A stretch of 37,952 nt of DNA from Bacteroidales bacterium (GCA_029224905.1 JAQXVL010000064.1:1-37952), one strand, 5' to 3'. Counted from the stretch's first letter, positions 16,855 through 25,846 are shown. Notes: a model not told the origin generated them from the letters alone. Translations and numbers: made by a program.

Positions 16855-19140
16855 ATGACAACGAACTATAGCAAACATTTGAAAAGACTCCTGACAGTCG
16901 TTGCCGCAGTCGGCACAAGCGCACTGTCGGCGTTCGCACAAGTCGACGAAGCCAAAATGAATAAGTTCGTCGACGACCTGATGGCGAAAATGACCGTTGC
17001 CGAAAAGATTGGTCAACTTAATCTCGGCGCTGCCGGCTGCCCTATTGTGGTCAACAGCCCAATCGGACTTGAAGAAGCCGCTGCACAAGGCTATATCAGT
17101 GCGTGCGGCGGTGCCAACATGGACTTGCAACGCATCGCCGTCGAAAAGTCACGCTTAGGTATACCTATTCTTTTCGGTTTCGACGTCATCCACGGACTCA
17201 GCACAACATTTCCCATCCCGTTGGCAATGTCGACGAGTTGGAACATGCCTCTGATAGAACGCACTGCACAAATTGCGGCAAAAGAGGCATGCGCCTTCGG
17301 CATCTGCTGGACGTGGTCGCCAATGGTCGACATTGCTCGCGACCCGCGTTGGGGACGCATCGCAGAAGGAGCCGGCGAAGACCCGTATCTGGGCAGTTGC
17401 ATCGCCCGTGCAATGGTTCACGGCTATCAAGGCGACGACCTCAGCAGCGACACTACCCTTCTGGCTTGTTTCAAACATTACGCCCTCTACGGTGCGGCTG
17501 AAGGCGGTCGCGACTACAATACGGTCGACATGAGCCGTTGGTATATGCACAACTTCTATCTGCCGCCCTACAAGGCAGCCGTAGAAGCCGGATGCGCTAC
17601 AGGTATGTCATCGTTCAACGTAGTCGACGGTGTCCCGGCTACGGGCAACAGCTATCTGCTTGACGAAGTGCTGCGCCGCCAATGGGGTTTCAAAGGATTC
17701 GTGGTGTCGGACGCATTCAGCATTGCCGAAATTGCGTTCCACCGAGCATCCGACCCCGAAGGTGCCGCTCAGTTGGCGATTTCAGCCGGTCTGGATATGG
17801 ACTTGGCGTCGAGTCACTACACAAAGTATCTGGCTAAGTTGCTCGACGAGAAGAAAATCACGATGGAGATGATTGACCGGTCGGTACGCCGAATTCTCGA
17901 AGCAAAATACCGTTTGGGACTTTTCGATGATCCGTATCGTTATCTCAAGCAAAAAAGCGACCCGGCACGTCAAGCTTGCTTCCTCTGCGACGAACACGTG
18001 GCAGTGGCGCGTCGAATGGCAGGCGAAAGCATCGTGCTGCTGAAAAACGACGGCGGACTCCTTCCGCTAAGCGACAAGCACAAACGCATCGCCGTGGTTG
18101 GTCCGATTGGCAGAATGCCCGAACAACTTTTCGGCACTTGGAGCGCCTTGCCCGACGGACGCAAGTCGGTCAGCGTGGCTGAAGCCCTCCGCCGCGCTGT
18201 AGGCGACGGATGCACCGTCACCTACGCACAAGGCTGCCTCGACACCGAGGGCTACGGCGACTACTACAACGTCGACGGCACCGAGCAGTCGGCAGAAATG
18301 ATTGCCGAGGCAGTTGCTTCGGCGAAAGATGCCGACGTGGTTGTGGCTTGCGTAGGCGAGCCGTCGGGTTGGTCAGGCGAAGTAAACTCGCGTGTCTACA
18401 TCGGCTTGCCACCCAGCCAGAAAGCATTGCTCAAAGCGCTCAAAGCCACCGGTAAGCCCGTCATTGTGCTCGTAATGAGCGGACGTCCGCTCGTGCTCAC
18501 CGACGAAGATGCCACATTCCCGGCAATCGTAGAGGCTTGGCATGGCGGAACATCGGCTGCCGACGGCATTGCCGACGTGCTCACCGGAAAAGTCAATCCT
18601 TCGGCGAAACTCACGACGACCTTCCCGCGCTACAAAGGTCAGGTGCCCATACACTACAACCACCTGCACACCGGAAGAGCGATTGGCGAATACGAGAATC
18701 CCGGAGCTGTCAGCAAATATATCGACATCCCGCTCGAAAACAACACCCCACTCTATCCCTTCGGCTACGGACTGAGCTACAACACGTACGCATACAGCAA
18801 TCTCCGCGTCGACAAGACGTCGGCGAAAGGCGAAAACGATGCCATCGTGGTAAGTATCGACGTGACCAACCAAGGCGAGCGCTCGGGTAAGGAAATCGTG
18901 CAACTCTATGTCACCGACTTGATTGCCTCGACATCGAGACCGATTTTGGAATTGAAAGGCTTTGAAAAACTCGAATTCAACCCCGGAGAAACCAAAACCG
19001 TTTCGTTCACCGTAACTACTGAGCAACTCAAATTCTACAACAGCGATTTGAAATACGATTGGGAACCGGGCGACTTCGAGTTGGCAATAGCCCCGAACTC
19101 ACGCGACCTCAACAAAGTGAAAATTCACTGGGAGAAATAG
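16855..19140 (+). CDS. bglX-like: GH3 beta-glucosidase, BglX type
   Basis: A 761-aa protein with a signal peptide ending at about residue 28 (LSAFAQ). The GH3 N-terminal barrel has LFGFDVIHGLSTTFPIPLAMS, WSPMVDIARDPRWGRIAEGAGEDPYL, FKHYALYGAAEGGRDYN and nucleophile Asp286 in FVVSDAFSI. The alpha/beta sandwich follows without a PA14 insert, then a C-terminal fibronectin III-like domain (FGYGLSYNTYAYS). The layout matches periplasmic BglX enzymes that hydrolyse beta-glucosides and short oligosaccharides. The gene is second in the GH3 pair, 12 nt after the previous stop. It uses TAG as its stop, so amber is a working terminator in this genome. Confidence 0.94.
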   Translation: MTTNYSKHLKRLLTVVAAVGTSALSAFAQVDEAKMNKFVDDLMAKMTVAEKIGQLNLGAAGCPIVVNSPIGLEEAAAQGYISACGGANMDLQRIAVEKSRLGIPILFGFDVIHGLSTTFPIPLAMSTSWNMPLIERTAQIAAKEACAFGICWTWSPMVDIARDPRWGRIAEGAGEDPYLGSCIARAMVHGYQGDDLSSDTTLLACFKHYALYGAAEGGRDYNTVDMSRWYMHNFYLPPYKAAVEAGCATGMSSFNVVDGVPATGNSYLLDEVLRRQWGFKGFVVSDAFSIAEIAFHRASDPEGAAQLAISAGLDMDLASSHYTKYLAKLLDEKKITMEMIDRSVRRILEAKYRLGLFDDPYRYLKQKSDPARQACFLCDEHVAVARRMAGESIVLLKNDGGLLPLSDKHKRIAVVGPIGRMPEQLFGTWSALPDGRKSVSVAEALRRAVGDGCTVTYAQGCLDTEGYGDYYNVDGTEQSAEMIAEAVASAKDADVVVACVGEPSGWSGEVNSRVYIGLPPSQKALLKALKATGKPVIVLVMSGRPLVLTDEDATFPAIVEAWHGGTSAADGIADVLTGKVNPSAKLTTTFPRYKGQVPIHYNHLHTGRAIGEYENPGAVSKYIDIPLENNTPLYPFGYGLSYNTYAYSNLRVDKTSAKGENDAIVVSIDVTNQGERSGKEIVQLYVTDLIASTSRPILELKGFEKLEFNPGETKTVSFTVTTEQLKFYNSDLKYDWEPGDFELAIAPNSRDLNKVKIHWEK

Positions 19141-19165
19141 TTGATCCATTAGCATTAAAGTGCGA

Positions 19166-19197
19166 GACCCCTGAAAGTTTAACGACTCTCAGGGGTC
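19166..19197 (+). terminator. Hairpin after the GH3 pair
   Basis: A perfect 9-bp GC-rich stem, GACCCCTGA (19166-19174) with TCAGGGGTC (19189-19197), extendable by AGT/ACT past one mismatch. No T run follows, so it may stabilise the mRNA end or act as a weak terminator. Confidence 0.5.
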
Positions 19198-19234
19198 ACG
19201 TCGTAATATGCAAATAAAAAACATCAACCTTGAA

Positions 19235-19266
19235 TTTGCTTTGGAAACAATTTTTCTATATCTTTG
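19235..19266 (+). promoter_or_regulatory. Promoter of the SUI1/YciH gene
   Basis: TTTG (19235-19238), 20 nt, TATCTTTG (19259-19266), the Bacteroidetes -33/-7 pattern. Transcription should start at about 19273, 19 nt before the ATG. Confidence 0.75.
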
Positions 19267-19291
19267 AAGAATCAATAAAAAACTGACGAAA

Positions 19292-19636
19292 ATGAAAGAC
19301 AACGATTGGAAAAAGCGACTTAACATAGTCTACTCAACCAACCCGGATATGCAATACGAAAGCATCGACGACGAGCAGGAACCGGAAACGCTTCCGCCGG
19401 CGAAGCAGAAACTGAAGGTGGTGCTCGACCGCAAAAACCGCAAAGGCAAAGACGCAACTATCGTCGAAGGCTTTGTCGGCTCGGACGACGACCTCAAAGA
19501 ACTGGCACGCATGCTCAAAACGAAATGCGGCGTGGGCGGCTCGGCTCGCGGCGGCGAAATCCTTATTCAAGGCGACCTCCGCAAAAAGGTGTGCGAACTG
19601 CTTACAGCTGCCGGATATAACGCAAAAATCATCTAA
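19292..19636 (+). CDS. yciH: SUI1/YciH-type translation initiation factor-like protein
   Basis: A 114-aa protein. A charged N-terminal tail of about 40 residues precedes an eIF1/SUI1 fold (about 41-114) with LDRKNRKGKDATIVEGF, KTKCGVGGSARGGEILIQGD and GYNAKII, all signature stretches of bacterial YciH. The family is thought to affect start-codon selection on the small ribosomal subunit; its bacterial role is not settled. It has its own promoter and is followed after 14 bp by the interrupted GH127-like gene, which therefore shares the transcript. Confidence 0.9.
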   Translation: MKDNDWKKRLNIVYSTNPDMQYESIDDEQEPETLPPAKQKLKVVLDRKNRKGKDATIVEGFVGSDDDLKELARMLKTKCGVGGSARGGEILIQGDLRKKVCELLTAAGYNAKII

Positions 19637-19650
19637 AACAACATAAACTA

Positions 19651-21666
19651 ATGAAAAAAGTATTGTTAATAGCAGCTACAGTTGCAGCCTTTATAACCTC
19701 CGAGGCTCAACACACAGTGTATAGCGACTACGGTCGTTACGGCGGCGGCAACGTCGACAACGTAACAGCCAACGGCTGGCTCGGTGAGTTTCTCGACAGG
19801 CAGAAAACCGGAATGACGGGGCATCCGGAGGCTATCTCCTACCCGTTCAATTCGTGCCTTTGGGCTGGTAATCTGAAGCGTGAGGCGGAAAACCACGGCG
19901 CGGGCTGGTGGCGCTACGAGCAGACCGCCTACTACACCGACGGACTGCTTCGTTTGGGCTACCTCCTCGACGACAAAGCGCTCATCGACAAAGGCGAAGC
20001 CGGCATTTTCTACACGCTCCAACACGCCGCCGACAACGGTCGCCTCGGTCCGACCGACATCAAGCAATCGTGGCCGTTTGCCGTATTTTTCCGCGCCATA
20101 AAAGCTTACTACGAAGCCACCGGCGACAGCAAAGTCGTTGAAGCCTTGCAAAAGCATTACCTCACCTTTACGCCCGAGGCTCTTGGCGGCGACCGCGACA
20201 GCGACGGCCGCTCGATTGTCAACCTCGAAGGCATCCTTTAGACTTACGGTATAACCAAAAATCCGCAATTGCTCGACCTTGCCGAGAAGGCTTATGCGCT
20301 GGGCAAATTCCGCATCAATGCCGTGACGGCTGCCGACGACAGCCCAATCCACGAACACGGCGTGACGACTGCCGAAATGCTCAAGATACCCTTAATGCTC
20401 TTCTCCTACACCGGCAAATCCAGCTACCTTGAAATTGCTCTAAACATAGAGCGCAAAATCGAACGCGACCACTTGCTGCCCGACGGTATTCCCTCCAGCG
20501 CCGAACATATGACCGGCAATGACCCGCTCTGCAGCCACGAAACGTGCGACATCAGCGATTTCACCTGGACTTGGGGATATTTCCTGGAAGTGACGGGCAG
20601 CACAAAATGGGCTGACATGATTGAAACAGCCATCTTCAACGCCGGACTCGGCGCCGTGGGCAAAGACTTCCGCTCGCTGCAATATCTGTCGTCGGTCAAC
20701 CAAGTGATTTCGACAGGCGAATCGAACCATAATGCGTTCAAATACGGCTTAAACTGGATGCAATACCGCCCGAGCCACGAGACGGAATGCTGCGCCGGAA
20801 ACGTGCACCGATTTATGCCTAACTACGTCGGCAGAATGTGGCTCACCACACGCGACGGCGGTTGCGTTGCCGCACTCTTCGGCCCGTCGACCTTCACTCG
20901 CAAACTCCCCGACGGCGGCACAATGACTATCGTCGAAGAAACCGAATATCCGTTCGACGACCAAATCAACTTCCGCTTCACCGTCGACAATCCGACAACG
21001 ATGGCATTCGCCGTGCGCATTCCCGGATGGTGCAACTCGGCAACAATGCTCATCAACGGCGTTGAAAGCTCCGAAACAATGATACCCGGCACGTTCGCCC
21101 GAATTGTGCGCACGTTCAAGACCGGCGACGTTGTTACGCTCCAATTCGACATCGACGCACGTCTCGAGCAAATGCCGGCAAATCAAGGCACTTACGTCAA
21201 GCGCGGACCGCTGTTGTTCTCATTCCCAGTCCCGACAAAGCAAACAATCGACAAAAAAGTATACGCCAACCTCAACGGCAAAAAGTCGGAAAATCCCGAT
21301 TTCGTATGCTACGACCTGCGTCCTGCAGACGATTGGAACTACGGCATCGACTGCATGGCGGCAGATGCGCAAACCCGGTTCGAAGTGGTACGCCGCAAAG
21401 TCGAGGGATTTCCCTTCGACGAGGGTAATTCGCCGATAAGCATCAAAGTACCGGCAAAGAAAGTGCTCGACTGGCAACTTGTAGCCAACCGATTTACACC
21501 GCCCGTACCCGCTCCGGGACTCGCATGCTCCGACGGACAGCCGACACAGACCATCGAACTTGTGCCCTACGGCTCAACGCGCTTGCGCCTGACCGTATTC
21601 CCCAACCTCAGGTGGCCTCGCTTCGGCGCAACAAGCGAAAAACCGCACAAATCCGATGTGCAGTAA
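19651..21666 (+). pseudogene. GH127-like beta-L-arabinofuranosidase (DUF1680), interrupted by an in-frame amber codon
   Basis: One continuous frame of 671 codons is broken only by TAG at 20239-20241 (codon 197), between VNLEGIL and TYGITKNPQ. Family sequences usually read on here, and TGG to TAG is the simplest cause. Before the stop: signal peptide (1-19) and the start of the (alpha/alpha)6 barrel (WRYEQTAYYTDGLLRLGYL). After it: the zinc and nucleophile region, Glu297-Thr-Cys299 and Cys380-Cys381 in TECCAGNVHRFMPNYVGRMW, matching Glu338, Cys340, Cys417 and Cys418 of HypBA1. C-terminal beta domains follow (AVRIPGWC). All catalytic residues lie beyond the stop, so the 196-residue product would be inactive. 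A fragment restarting at TTG 20269 would lack a signal peptide. A sequencing error or amber readthrough remains possible. Confidence 0.85.
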
Positions 21667-21686
21667 CGAAAGTTTTTGAAAAATCT

Positions 21687-21718
21687 GTTGGTTTTTGCCA
21701 AAATTTAGCGTAACTTTG
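21687..21718 (+). promoter_or_regulatory. Promoter of guanine deaminase
   Basis: GTTG (21687-21690), 20 nt, TAACTTTG (21711-21718). The predicted start of transcription is about 31 nt before the ATG at 21756. Confidence 0.65.
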
Positions 21719-21755
21719 AGGTCCATTTCGTCTAAAAAACAGAATAATACAAGAT

Positions 21756-22247
21756 ATGAAGACAAAGATTGAAATCACCGAAAAAGATTTGAGTTTTCTC
21801 AAACAAGCGAGCGATGCATCGCTCGCAAGCGTTGAACGCGGTGGAGGTCCGTTTGGCGCTGTCATTGTCAGAGGCGATGAAGTTATCGCCGTTGCATCTA
21901 ATTCCGTGACCATCGACAACGACCCCACAGCACACGCTGAAGTTAACGCTATTCGCCAGGCTTGCAAAAAAGTAGGATCTTTTAAGCTCGACGGTTGCTA
22001 CGTCTACAGCTCGTGCGAACCGTGCCCGATGTGCTTGAGCGCTCTCTATTGGGCAGGCGTGGCGCGAATCTACTATGGCAACACCAAAGAAGACGCCGAT
22101 GCTATCGACTTCAGCGACAAGTTTATCTACGAAGAACTCGACAAACCCAAGAGCGAACGTTCTATCCCCTGCGTCCACGTTGAGCACACCGACTGCATCA
22201 ATGCTTTCAAAGCATGGGAGGCTAAAGAAGACAAGACCGAATACTAA
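21756..22247 (+). CDS. guaD: Guanine deaminase (CDA-fold nucleobase deaminase)
   Basis: A 163-aa protein of the cytidine deaminase fold. Zinc ligands are His60 in HAE, with catalytic Glu62, and Cys90/Cys93 in CEPCPMC. The C-terminal segment AFKAWEAKEDKTEY is characteristic of GuaD of the Bacillus type rather than tRNA adenosine deaminase TadA. It converts guanine to xanthine in the cytoplasm. It has its own promoter and a terminator after it, so it is transcribed alone. A broader nucleobase deaminase function is the main alternative. Confidence 0.88.
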   Translation: MKTKIEITEKDLSFLKQASDASLASVERGGGPFGAVIVRGDEVIAVASNSVTIDNDPTAHAEVNAIRQACKKVGSFKLDGCYVYSSCEPCPMCLSALYWAGVARIYYGNTKEDADAIDFSDKFIYEELDKPKSERSIPCVHVEHTDCINAFKAWEAKEDKTEY

Positions 22248-22269
22248 TCGCTCTTTCTCTAAAGAATCA

Positions 22270-22302
22270 AAAGCCGGCTCTCTGCGAGTCGGCTTTCGTT
22301 TT
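22270..22302 (+). terminator. Terminator after guaD
   Basis: An 11-bp stem AAAGCCGGCTC (22270-22280) with GAGTCGGCTTT (22286-22296), one G-U pair and a 5-nt loop, followed by CGTTTT. It lies 22 bp after the guaD stop. Confidence 0.75.
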
Positions 22303-22597
22303 CGTCGGATGTTGCAAAGGCACCCTTCGCTTCTCAGTTCAAGGTGCCTTAATCGGATACGAAAAAGTTATTTATTTTTACTTGAATAATTTACAGAATC
22401 TCTCAAGTATGCTATTGTATGTTTCTGAAGTCAATGCTTTGACTCGGTTTATTTGTATTGGTTTAATCAGCGTTACAAATTTAACACACCTTAACACAAA
22501 ACCTGCTTAATTGCGCAAATTATAGCGATTTATACAACGTAAAATATGATTTTCAATACGAAAAGCGTTAACTTTGTAGTTCAATTAAACGCCGCAT
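22303..22597. other. Intergenic stretch with a second hairpin and a -7 box
   Basis: About 295 bp without a gene. An 8-bp hairpin AAGGCACC/GGTGCCTT (22317-22324 with 22343-22350) has no T run. Near the end TAACTTTG (22569-22576) is an exact -7 match 21 bp before the ATG of the next gene, without a clear -33. I see nothing else in the AT-rich middle. Confidence 0.5.
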
Positions 22598-23791
22598 ATG
22601 AATTTAGATTGCATCGACAGCAAAGAGTTTAACGCATTTTTAGAGCAATACGGCTCAAGCGACCCGATAAAGTTGCGCTTGAAGAAATTCAGCGGGCTTA
22701 CGTTCGACCTCGACTTTGCCATAACGCAAATCAGTTGCCGCCAAAAGGCACGTCGCAAGTTGCCGGAGTTGGGCGAACGGCTCATCTATCCGACCGCCGT
22801 ATCCATCGAGCAATGTACCGCCGAGCCGGTTGCAAAGCTTCACGGCACGCTCTTTGCGGGCTGCAGAAACGTCTACGACCTGACGTGCGGACTGGGCATC
22901 GATGCCTACTACATTGCTCAAAACGCACGCCGACTCACTTGCTGCGACATCAATCCCGATGTAGCCGCAACGGCTCGCCACAACTTCAGTCGACTCGGCG
23001 TAACGAATATCGAGGCGGAATGTCGCGACGCCGTCGATGCTTCGCTCAACCTCGGCGGCTACGATGCGTGCTTCGTCGACCCGTCTCGCCGCGGCGAAAC
23101 CGCCTCGACACGACTCTACTCGTTTGCCGACTGCACGCCTCATCTGCAAACAATCGTCGACAACATCCGCTCGGCGGTGAAATTCATCGTCGTAAAAGGT
23201 TCGCCGATGGTCGACATTGCGCAAACCATCAAAGAATATCCCGAAACGACCGACGTTTGGATTGTGTCGGTCAAAAACGATTGCAAAGAACTTCTTTTCA
23301 AAATCGACTTCACCACCTCCGGCACGGAGCCGCCGATGATTCATACCATCAACTACGAATCCGACCGCATCGAAACCTTCGCGACGCGCTACAGCGCCAA
23401 CCCCGAAACGCCGACCTACGCGCATCCGCAAGAAGGAAAACATCTACTGGTGCCGAATGCGTCGGTTATGAAGTCGCGGCAATTCAGCCAACTGGCGGAA
23501 GCATACGGCATCGCAAAAATTTCGCCCGACACGGCACTCTTTGTCGGCGACGCAGCTGTCGTCGATTTTCCCGGCAAGCAATACGTGGTCGAACGCATTC
23601 TCACGATGAGCAAGCCCGACCTCAAGCAACTGCGCACGCTCTACCCCGCTGCCGACATCACCTGCCGCCATTTTCCGCTCACGCCCGCCGAACTTCGCAA
23701 GCGCCTGAAAATAAACGAAGGCGGCAACGTGCATATCTACGCTACCACCTGCTACGACAATCGGCACGTACTGCTTGTGTGCCGACGCTAA
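22598..23791 (+). CDS. THUMP-like domain SAM-dependent methyltransferase
   Basis: A 397-aa protein. A class I Rossmann methyltransferase core has motif I VYDLTCGLGID (about 92-102), the acidic CCDINP after strand 2, and FVDPSRRGE (about 159-167). A region of about 240-315 and the C-terminal THUMP-like part (FPLTPAELRKRLKINEGG) match the Bacteroidetes family typified by Porphyromonas PG_1098. The substrate is probably RNA, by analogy with THUMP proteins, but is not established. It is convergent with smpB; the two stop codons are 3 bp apart with no room for a separate terminator. Confidence 0.82.
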   Translation: MNLDCIDSKEFNAFLEQYGSSDPIKLRLKKFSGLTFDLDFAITQISCRQKARRKLPELGERLIYPTAVSIEQCTAEPVAKLHGTLFAGCRNVYDLTCGLGIDAYYIAQNARRLTCCDINPDVAATARHNFSRLGVTNIEAECRDAVDASLNLGGYDACFVDPSRRGETASTRLYSFADCTPHLQTIVDNIRSAVKFIVVKGSPMVDIAQTIKEYPETTDVWIVSVKNDCKELLFKIDFTTSGTEPPMIHTINYESDRIETFATRYSANPETPTYAHPQEGKHLLVPNASVMKSRQFSQLAEAYGIAKISPDTALFVGDAAVVDFPGKQYVVERILTMSKPDLKQLRTLYPAADITCRHFPLTPAELRKRLKINEGGNVHIYATTCYDNRHVLLVCRR

Positions 23792-23794
23792 TGC

Positions 23795-24247
23795 TTAATG
23801 CTTGAACATTCGGTCCATTTCGCGACGGTCTTCGCGCTCGCGAATCGACTGACGTTTGTCGAATTCATTCTTACCGCGTGCCAATGCGATTTCGACCTTT
23901 GCCAAACCGCGATCGTTGATGAACACACGCAGCGGAACAATCGAAAAGCCGCTGTCTTTCGATGCCTTTCCGAGCGCGGCAATCTCCTTCTTGTTGAGCA
24001 AGAGTTTGCGGTCGCGACGCGACTGATGATTGTTGTACGAGCCATAGAAATACTCGCCGACATACATATTTTTTATCCAAATCTCGCCGCCCGACTCATA
24101 GCAGAACGAATCGGTCAACCCCGCCTTACCCAAGCGAATCGACTTGATTTCGGTGCCGGTAAGTACGATGCCTGCAACGTAGCGCTCGACGATTTCGAAG
24201 TCGAACGTCGCGCGGCGATTACGTATATTTACATTTTGTAGTTTCAT
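23795..24247 (-). CDS. smpB: SsrA-binding protein SmpB
   Basis: A 150-aa protein, the normal length. It shows [23 protein letters not shown] near the N-terminus, the [20 protein letters not shown] strand pair, the [11 protein letters not shown] motif, [20 protein letters not shown], and a basic C-terminal tail. It binds tmRNA and carries it to stalled ribosomes. No ssrA gene is visible in this window. It follows the Yip1-like gene by 4 bp and is probably in one operon with it. Confidence 0.97.
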   Translation of the reverse strand: MKLQNVNIRNRRATFDFEIVERYVAGIVLTGTEIKSIRLGKAGLTDSFCYESGGEIWIKNMYVGEYFYGSYNNHQSRRDRKLLLNKKEIAALGKASKDSGFSIVPLRVFINDRGLAKVEIALARGKNEFDKRQSIREREDRREMDRMFKH

Positions 24248-24251
24248 GTGC

Positions 24252-24800
24252 TTAAACGAAAAAAGACAACAATGCGTTAATCACCCAAGGCGTTACAAGC
24301 AACAGCGCGGTTGCTCCAACGACAAAAAAGCCGGTATTATCTTTATCAATGTGCAAAAACTCTGCGGCTTGCCACACCGGAATAATCAGATAAATCGGGA
24401 ACAAGTCGAAAAAGGCAGACTCGGCAGGCAGCAAATTTTTCACAATGTGTATCAGCATTAGAATCGACAAGCAATAGATGACGAAAGTCTTAACCTTGCC
24501 GGGAGCCACAAAAGCATCTTTTTCGACCACAAAATTCAGCCCCCACGAAATTGCTATAACGCAAATATAAAGCGACAGAATGTATGCAATGGCTTGAGCA
24601 ATCGCAGAGATTACAACATCACCGACCGTCAAATTAACTTCCCGCCAGAACAACCCCACCGCACTCAGAGCCACGACGAACACCAACGGGTAAAACAACT
24701 TACGCTCCGACTCCGACGAGGAAGTCGAACCGCCAAGCAACTGCGCCCAAGTCGGACGTGGCGATACCAGCAATTTCAGTGTTAACAGTAGTTTATTCAT
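24252..24800 (-). CDS. Yip1-like integral membrane protein
   Basis: A 182-aa protein with about five hydrophobic segments: [70 protein letters not shown] and [21 protein letters not shown]. The segment order and the N-terminal SPRPTWAQL match bacterial proteins annotated as Yip1 family. Function is unknown. It precedes smpB by 4 bp. On the minus strand TAATTTTG just upstream of its start is a possible -7. Confidence 0.65.
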   Translation of the reverse strand: MNKLLLTLKLLVSPRPTWAQLLGGSTSSSESERKLFYPLVFVVALSAVGLFWREVNLTVGDVVISAIAQAIAYILSLYICVIAISWGLNFVVEKDAFVAPGKVKTFVIYCLSILMLIHIVKNLLPAESAFFDLFPIYLIIPVWQAAEFLHIDKDNTGFFVVGATALLLVTPWVINALLSFFV

Positions 24801-24936
24801 CGGCTTTGCTTTTTGGGTTACAAAATTACAACAAATTTAGACAAATCGGAACAATCGAACGGCTTTTATTTCCAAACGGTCGGCAAATGTCACGCCGAGA
24901 GGAGAATTTTTGCATACAATTCTATACATCATCGTA

Positions 24937-24958
24937 TTAGAGCCTGTTTCATAATAAA
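24937..24958 (+). repeat. 22-bp dispersed repeat, copy 1
   Basis: TTAGAGCCTGTTTC then ATAATAAA. The same 22 bases, with one change, occur at 37909-37930. This copy lies at the tail of the hicB terminator. It could be an insertion-sequence end or another intergenic repeat; two copies do not decide this. Confidence 0.5.
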
Positions 24959-24990
24959 AAGTTGGTCGAGAAGAAAATTTCCCAACCAAC
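24956..24990 (-). terminator. Terminator after hicB
   Basis: On the minus strand a 12-bp stem with two G-U pairs (24990-24979 with 24972-24961) and a 6-nt loop is followed by TTTTT. It lies 25 bp after the hicB stop. Confidence 0.75.
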
Positions 24991-25014
24991 AGTAGTAATT
25001 TAAGCACATTGATG

Positions 25015-25419
25015 CTATAAAGCTGCTGAACTTAATTCAGCACCCATAGCCTTTACGGTACGGAGAATTTTTGAAACGGTTTTTTCGCTCGCCGTTGCCA
25101 ATCCCGATTTGTAAGCCCTCATTTTTGATTCGTTTATTCCGGCTTGTTTTGCAAAAGCTGAAATATTTATCCAATCAAAGAAATTGAAGAATGAGGGAAT
25201 GTCATACTGAAAGTCAAATTCGATGTCCTCAACATTTGGAACATCTTTTCCTTCTTCTTTAGCCATCTCAATCATCTCGCGAACGCTTTCCATAAAATCA
25301 GCTTTTGCCTCTTGTACGGAATAGCCGTAGCCGCCGAAATAATTCCCGGCAACAGCTTGTTCGGTAGTGATTGAATAAAAATTGTTGTCATTTCTTTCAA
25401 CAAGAGCCTTCACTTTCAT
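25015..25419 (-). CDS. hicB: HicB-type antitoxin
   Basis: A 134-aa protein starting at MKVKALVERNDNNF. The N-terminal half has the partially degraded RNase H fold of HicB (ITTEQAVAGNYFGGYGYSVQEAKADFMESVREMI). The C-terminal part is a helix-turn-helix (ISAFAKQAGINESKMRAYKSG). HicB neutralises HicA and represses the pair. The frame is open farther upstream to 25578, but that part overlaps hicA and does not look like HicB. The gene starts 70 bp after the hicA stop. Base composition is clearly more AT-rich than the flanking genes, consistent with transfer. Confidence 0.88.
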   Translation of the reverse strand: MKVKALVERNDNNFYSITTEQAVAGNYFGGYGYSVQEAKADFMESVREMIEMAKEEGKDVPNVEDIEFDFQYDIPSFFNFFDWINISAFAKQAGINESKMRAYKSGLATASEKTVSKILRTVKAMGAELSSAAL

Positions 25420-25489
25420 ATCTTTAGCATTAAAAAAAGCACATCGAATTATGTAAATTCCATCTTTAATTATTTGAAATGAGAGGGGC

Positions 25490-25672
25490 TTATTTGACCC
25501 CTGCCCATTTCTTTGCTGCTTTCTCAAGACCTTTCGGAACTTCTTCAGATTGGTGCCTTGGTAATGGAAATTTCTCACCTTGGGGGTTTATCCAAATATC
25601 GTGACGACCTCCACTTCTTAAGAACCGACATCCTGCCTTGGAAACAATCTTAATCAGTTCTGAAATTTTCAT
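25490..25672 (-). CDS. hicA: HicA-type mRNA interferase toxin
   Basis: A 60-aa protein with the double-stranded RNA-binding-like HicA fold. It has AGCRFLRSGGRHDIWINPQG with catalytic His24, then FPLPRHQSEEVPKGL, which is close to the family consensus. HicA cleaves mRNA when free of HicB. It is the first gene of the pair, transcribed from the promoter at 25701-25732. Confidence 0.92.
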   Translation of the reverse strand: MKISELIKIVSKAGCRFLRSGGRHDIWINPQGEKFPLPRHQSEEVPKGLEKAAKKWAGVK

Positions 25673-25700
25673 AAAATCAATGTGCTTTTGAATTACGACG

Positions 25701-25732
25701 CAAAAGTAACGATTTCGTTGCTAACATCCAAA
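25701..25732 (-). promoter_or_regulatory. hicAB promoter with palindromic operator
   Basis: On the minus strand TTTG (25732-25729), 20 nt, TACTTTTG (25708-25701). Between the two boxes lies an imperfect palindrome at 25705-25722, with arms AGnAACGA and TCGTTnCT around a 2-nt centre. Its position fits binding by the helix-turn-helix of HicB to shut off the operon. Confidence 0.7.
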
Positions 25733-25781
25733 TTTTTTAGATAAAAAATTATCTGCGTCGATTGAATTGAAACCATGTCCG

Positions 25782-25822
25782 AAAAAGAAATAATCCCAAG
25801 TCAGCGGACCCGGGATTATTTC
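25782..25822 (-). terminator. Terminator of the T9SS adhesin-like gene
   Basis: On the minus strand an 11-bp perfect stem, GAAATAATCCC (25822-25812) with GGGATTATTTC (25797-25787), and a 14-nt loop, followed by TTTTT. It starts 25 bp after the stop. Confidence 0.88.
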
Positions 25823-25846
25823 GTATGGTCGAAAAGAGATTCTGAG

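Noticed and set aside
20269..21666. Separate gene starting at TTG 20269
   Set aside because: It lies in the same frame as the upstream part, lacks a signal peptide and a ribosome-binding context, and begins in the middle of the GH127-like domain.
24830..24860. GGAACAA near 24848 as a third HTCS operator
   Set aside because: Only part of one block is present, without ATTTGAAACATTT at the right distance.
25420..25578. N-terminal extension of hicB overlapping hicA
   Set aside because: It runs through the end of hicA in another frame and shows no HicB similarity; the start at 25419 gives the normal HicB fold.
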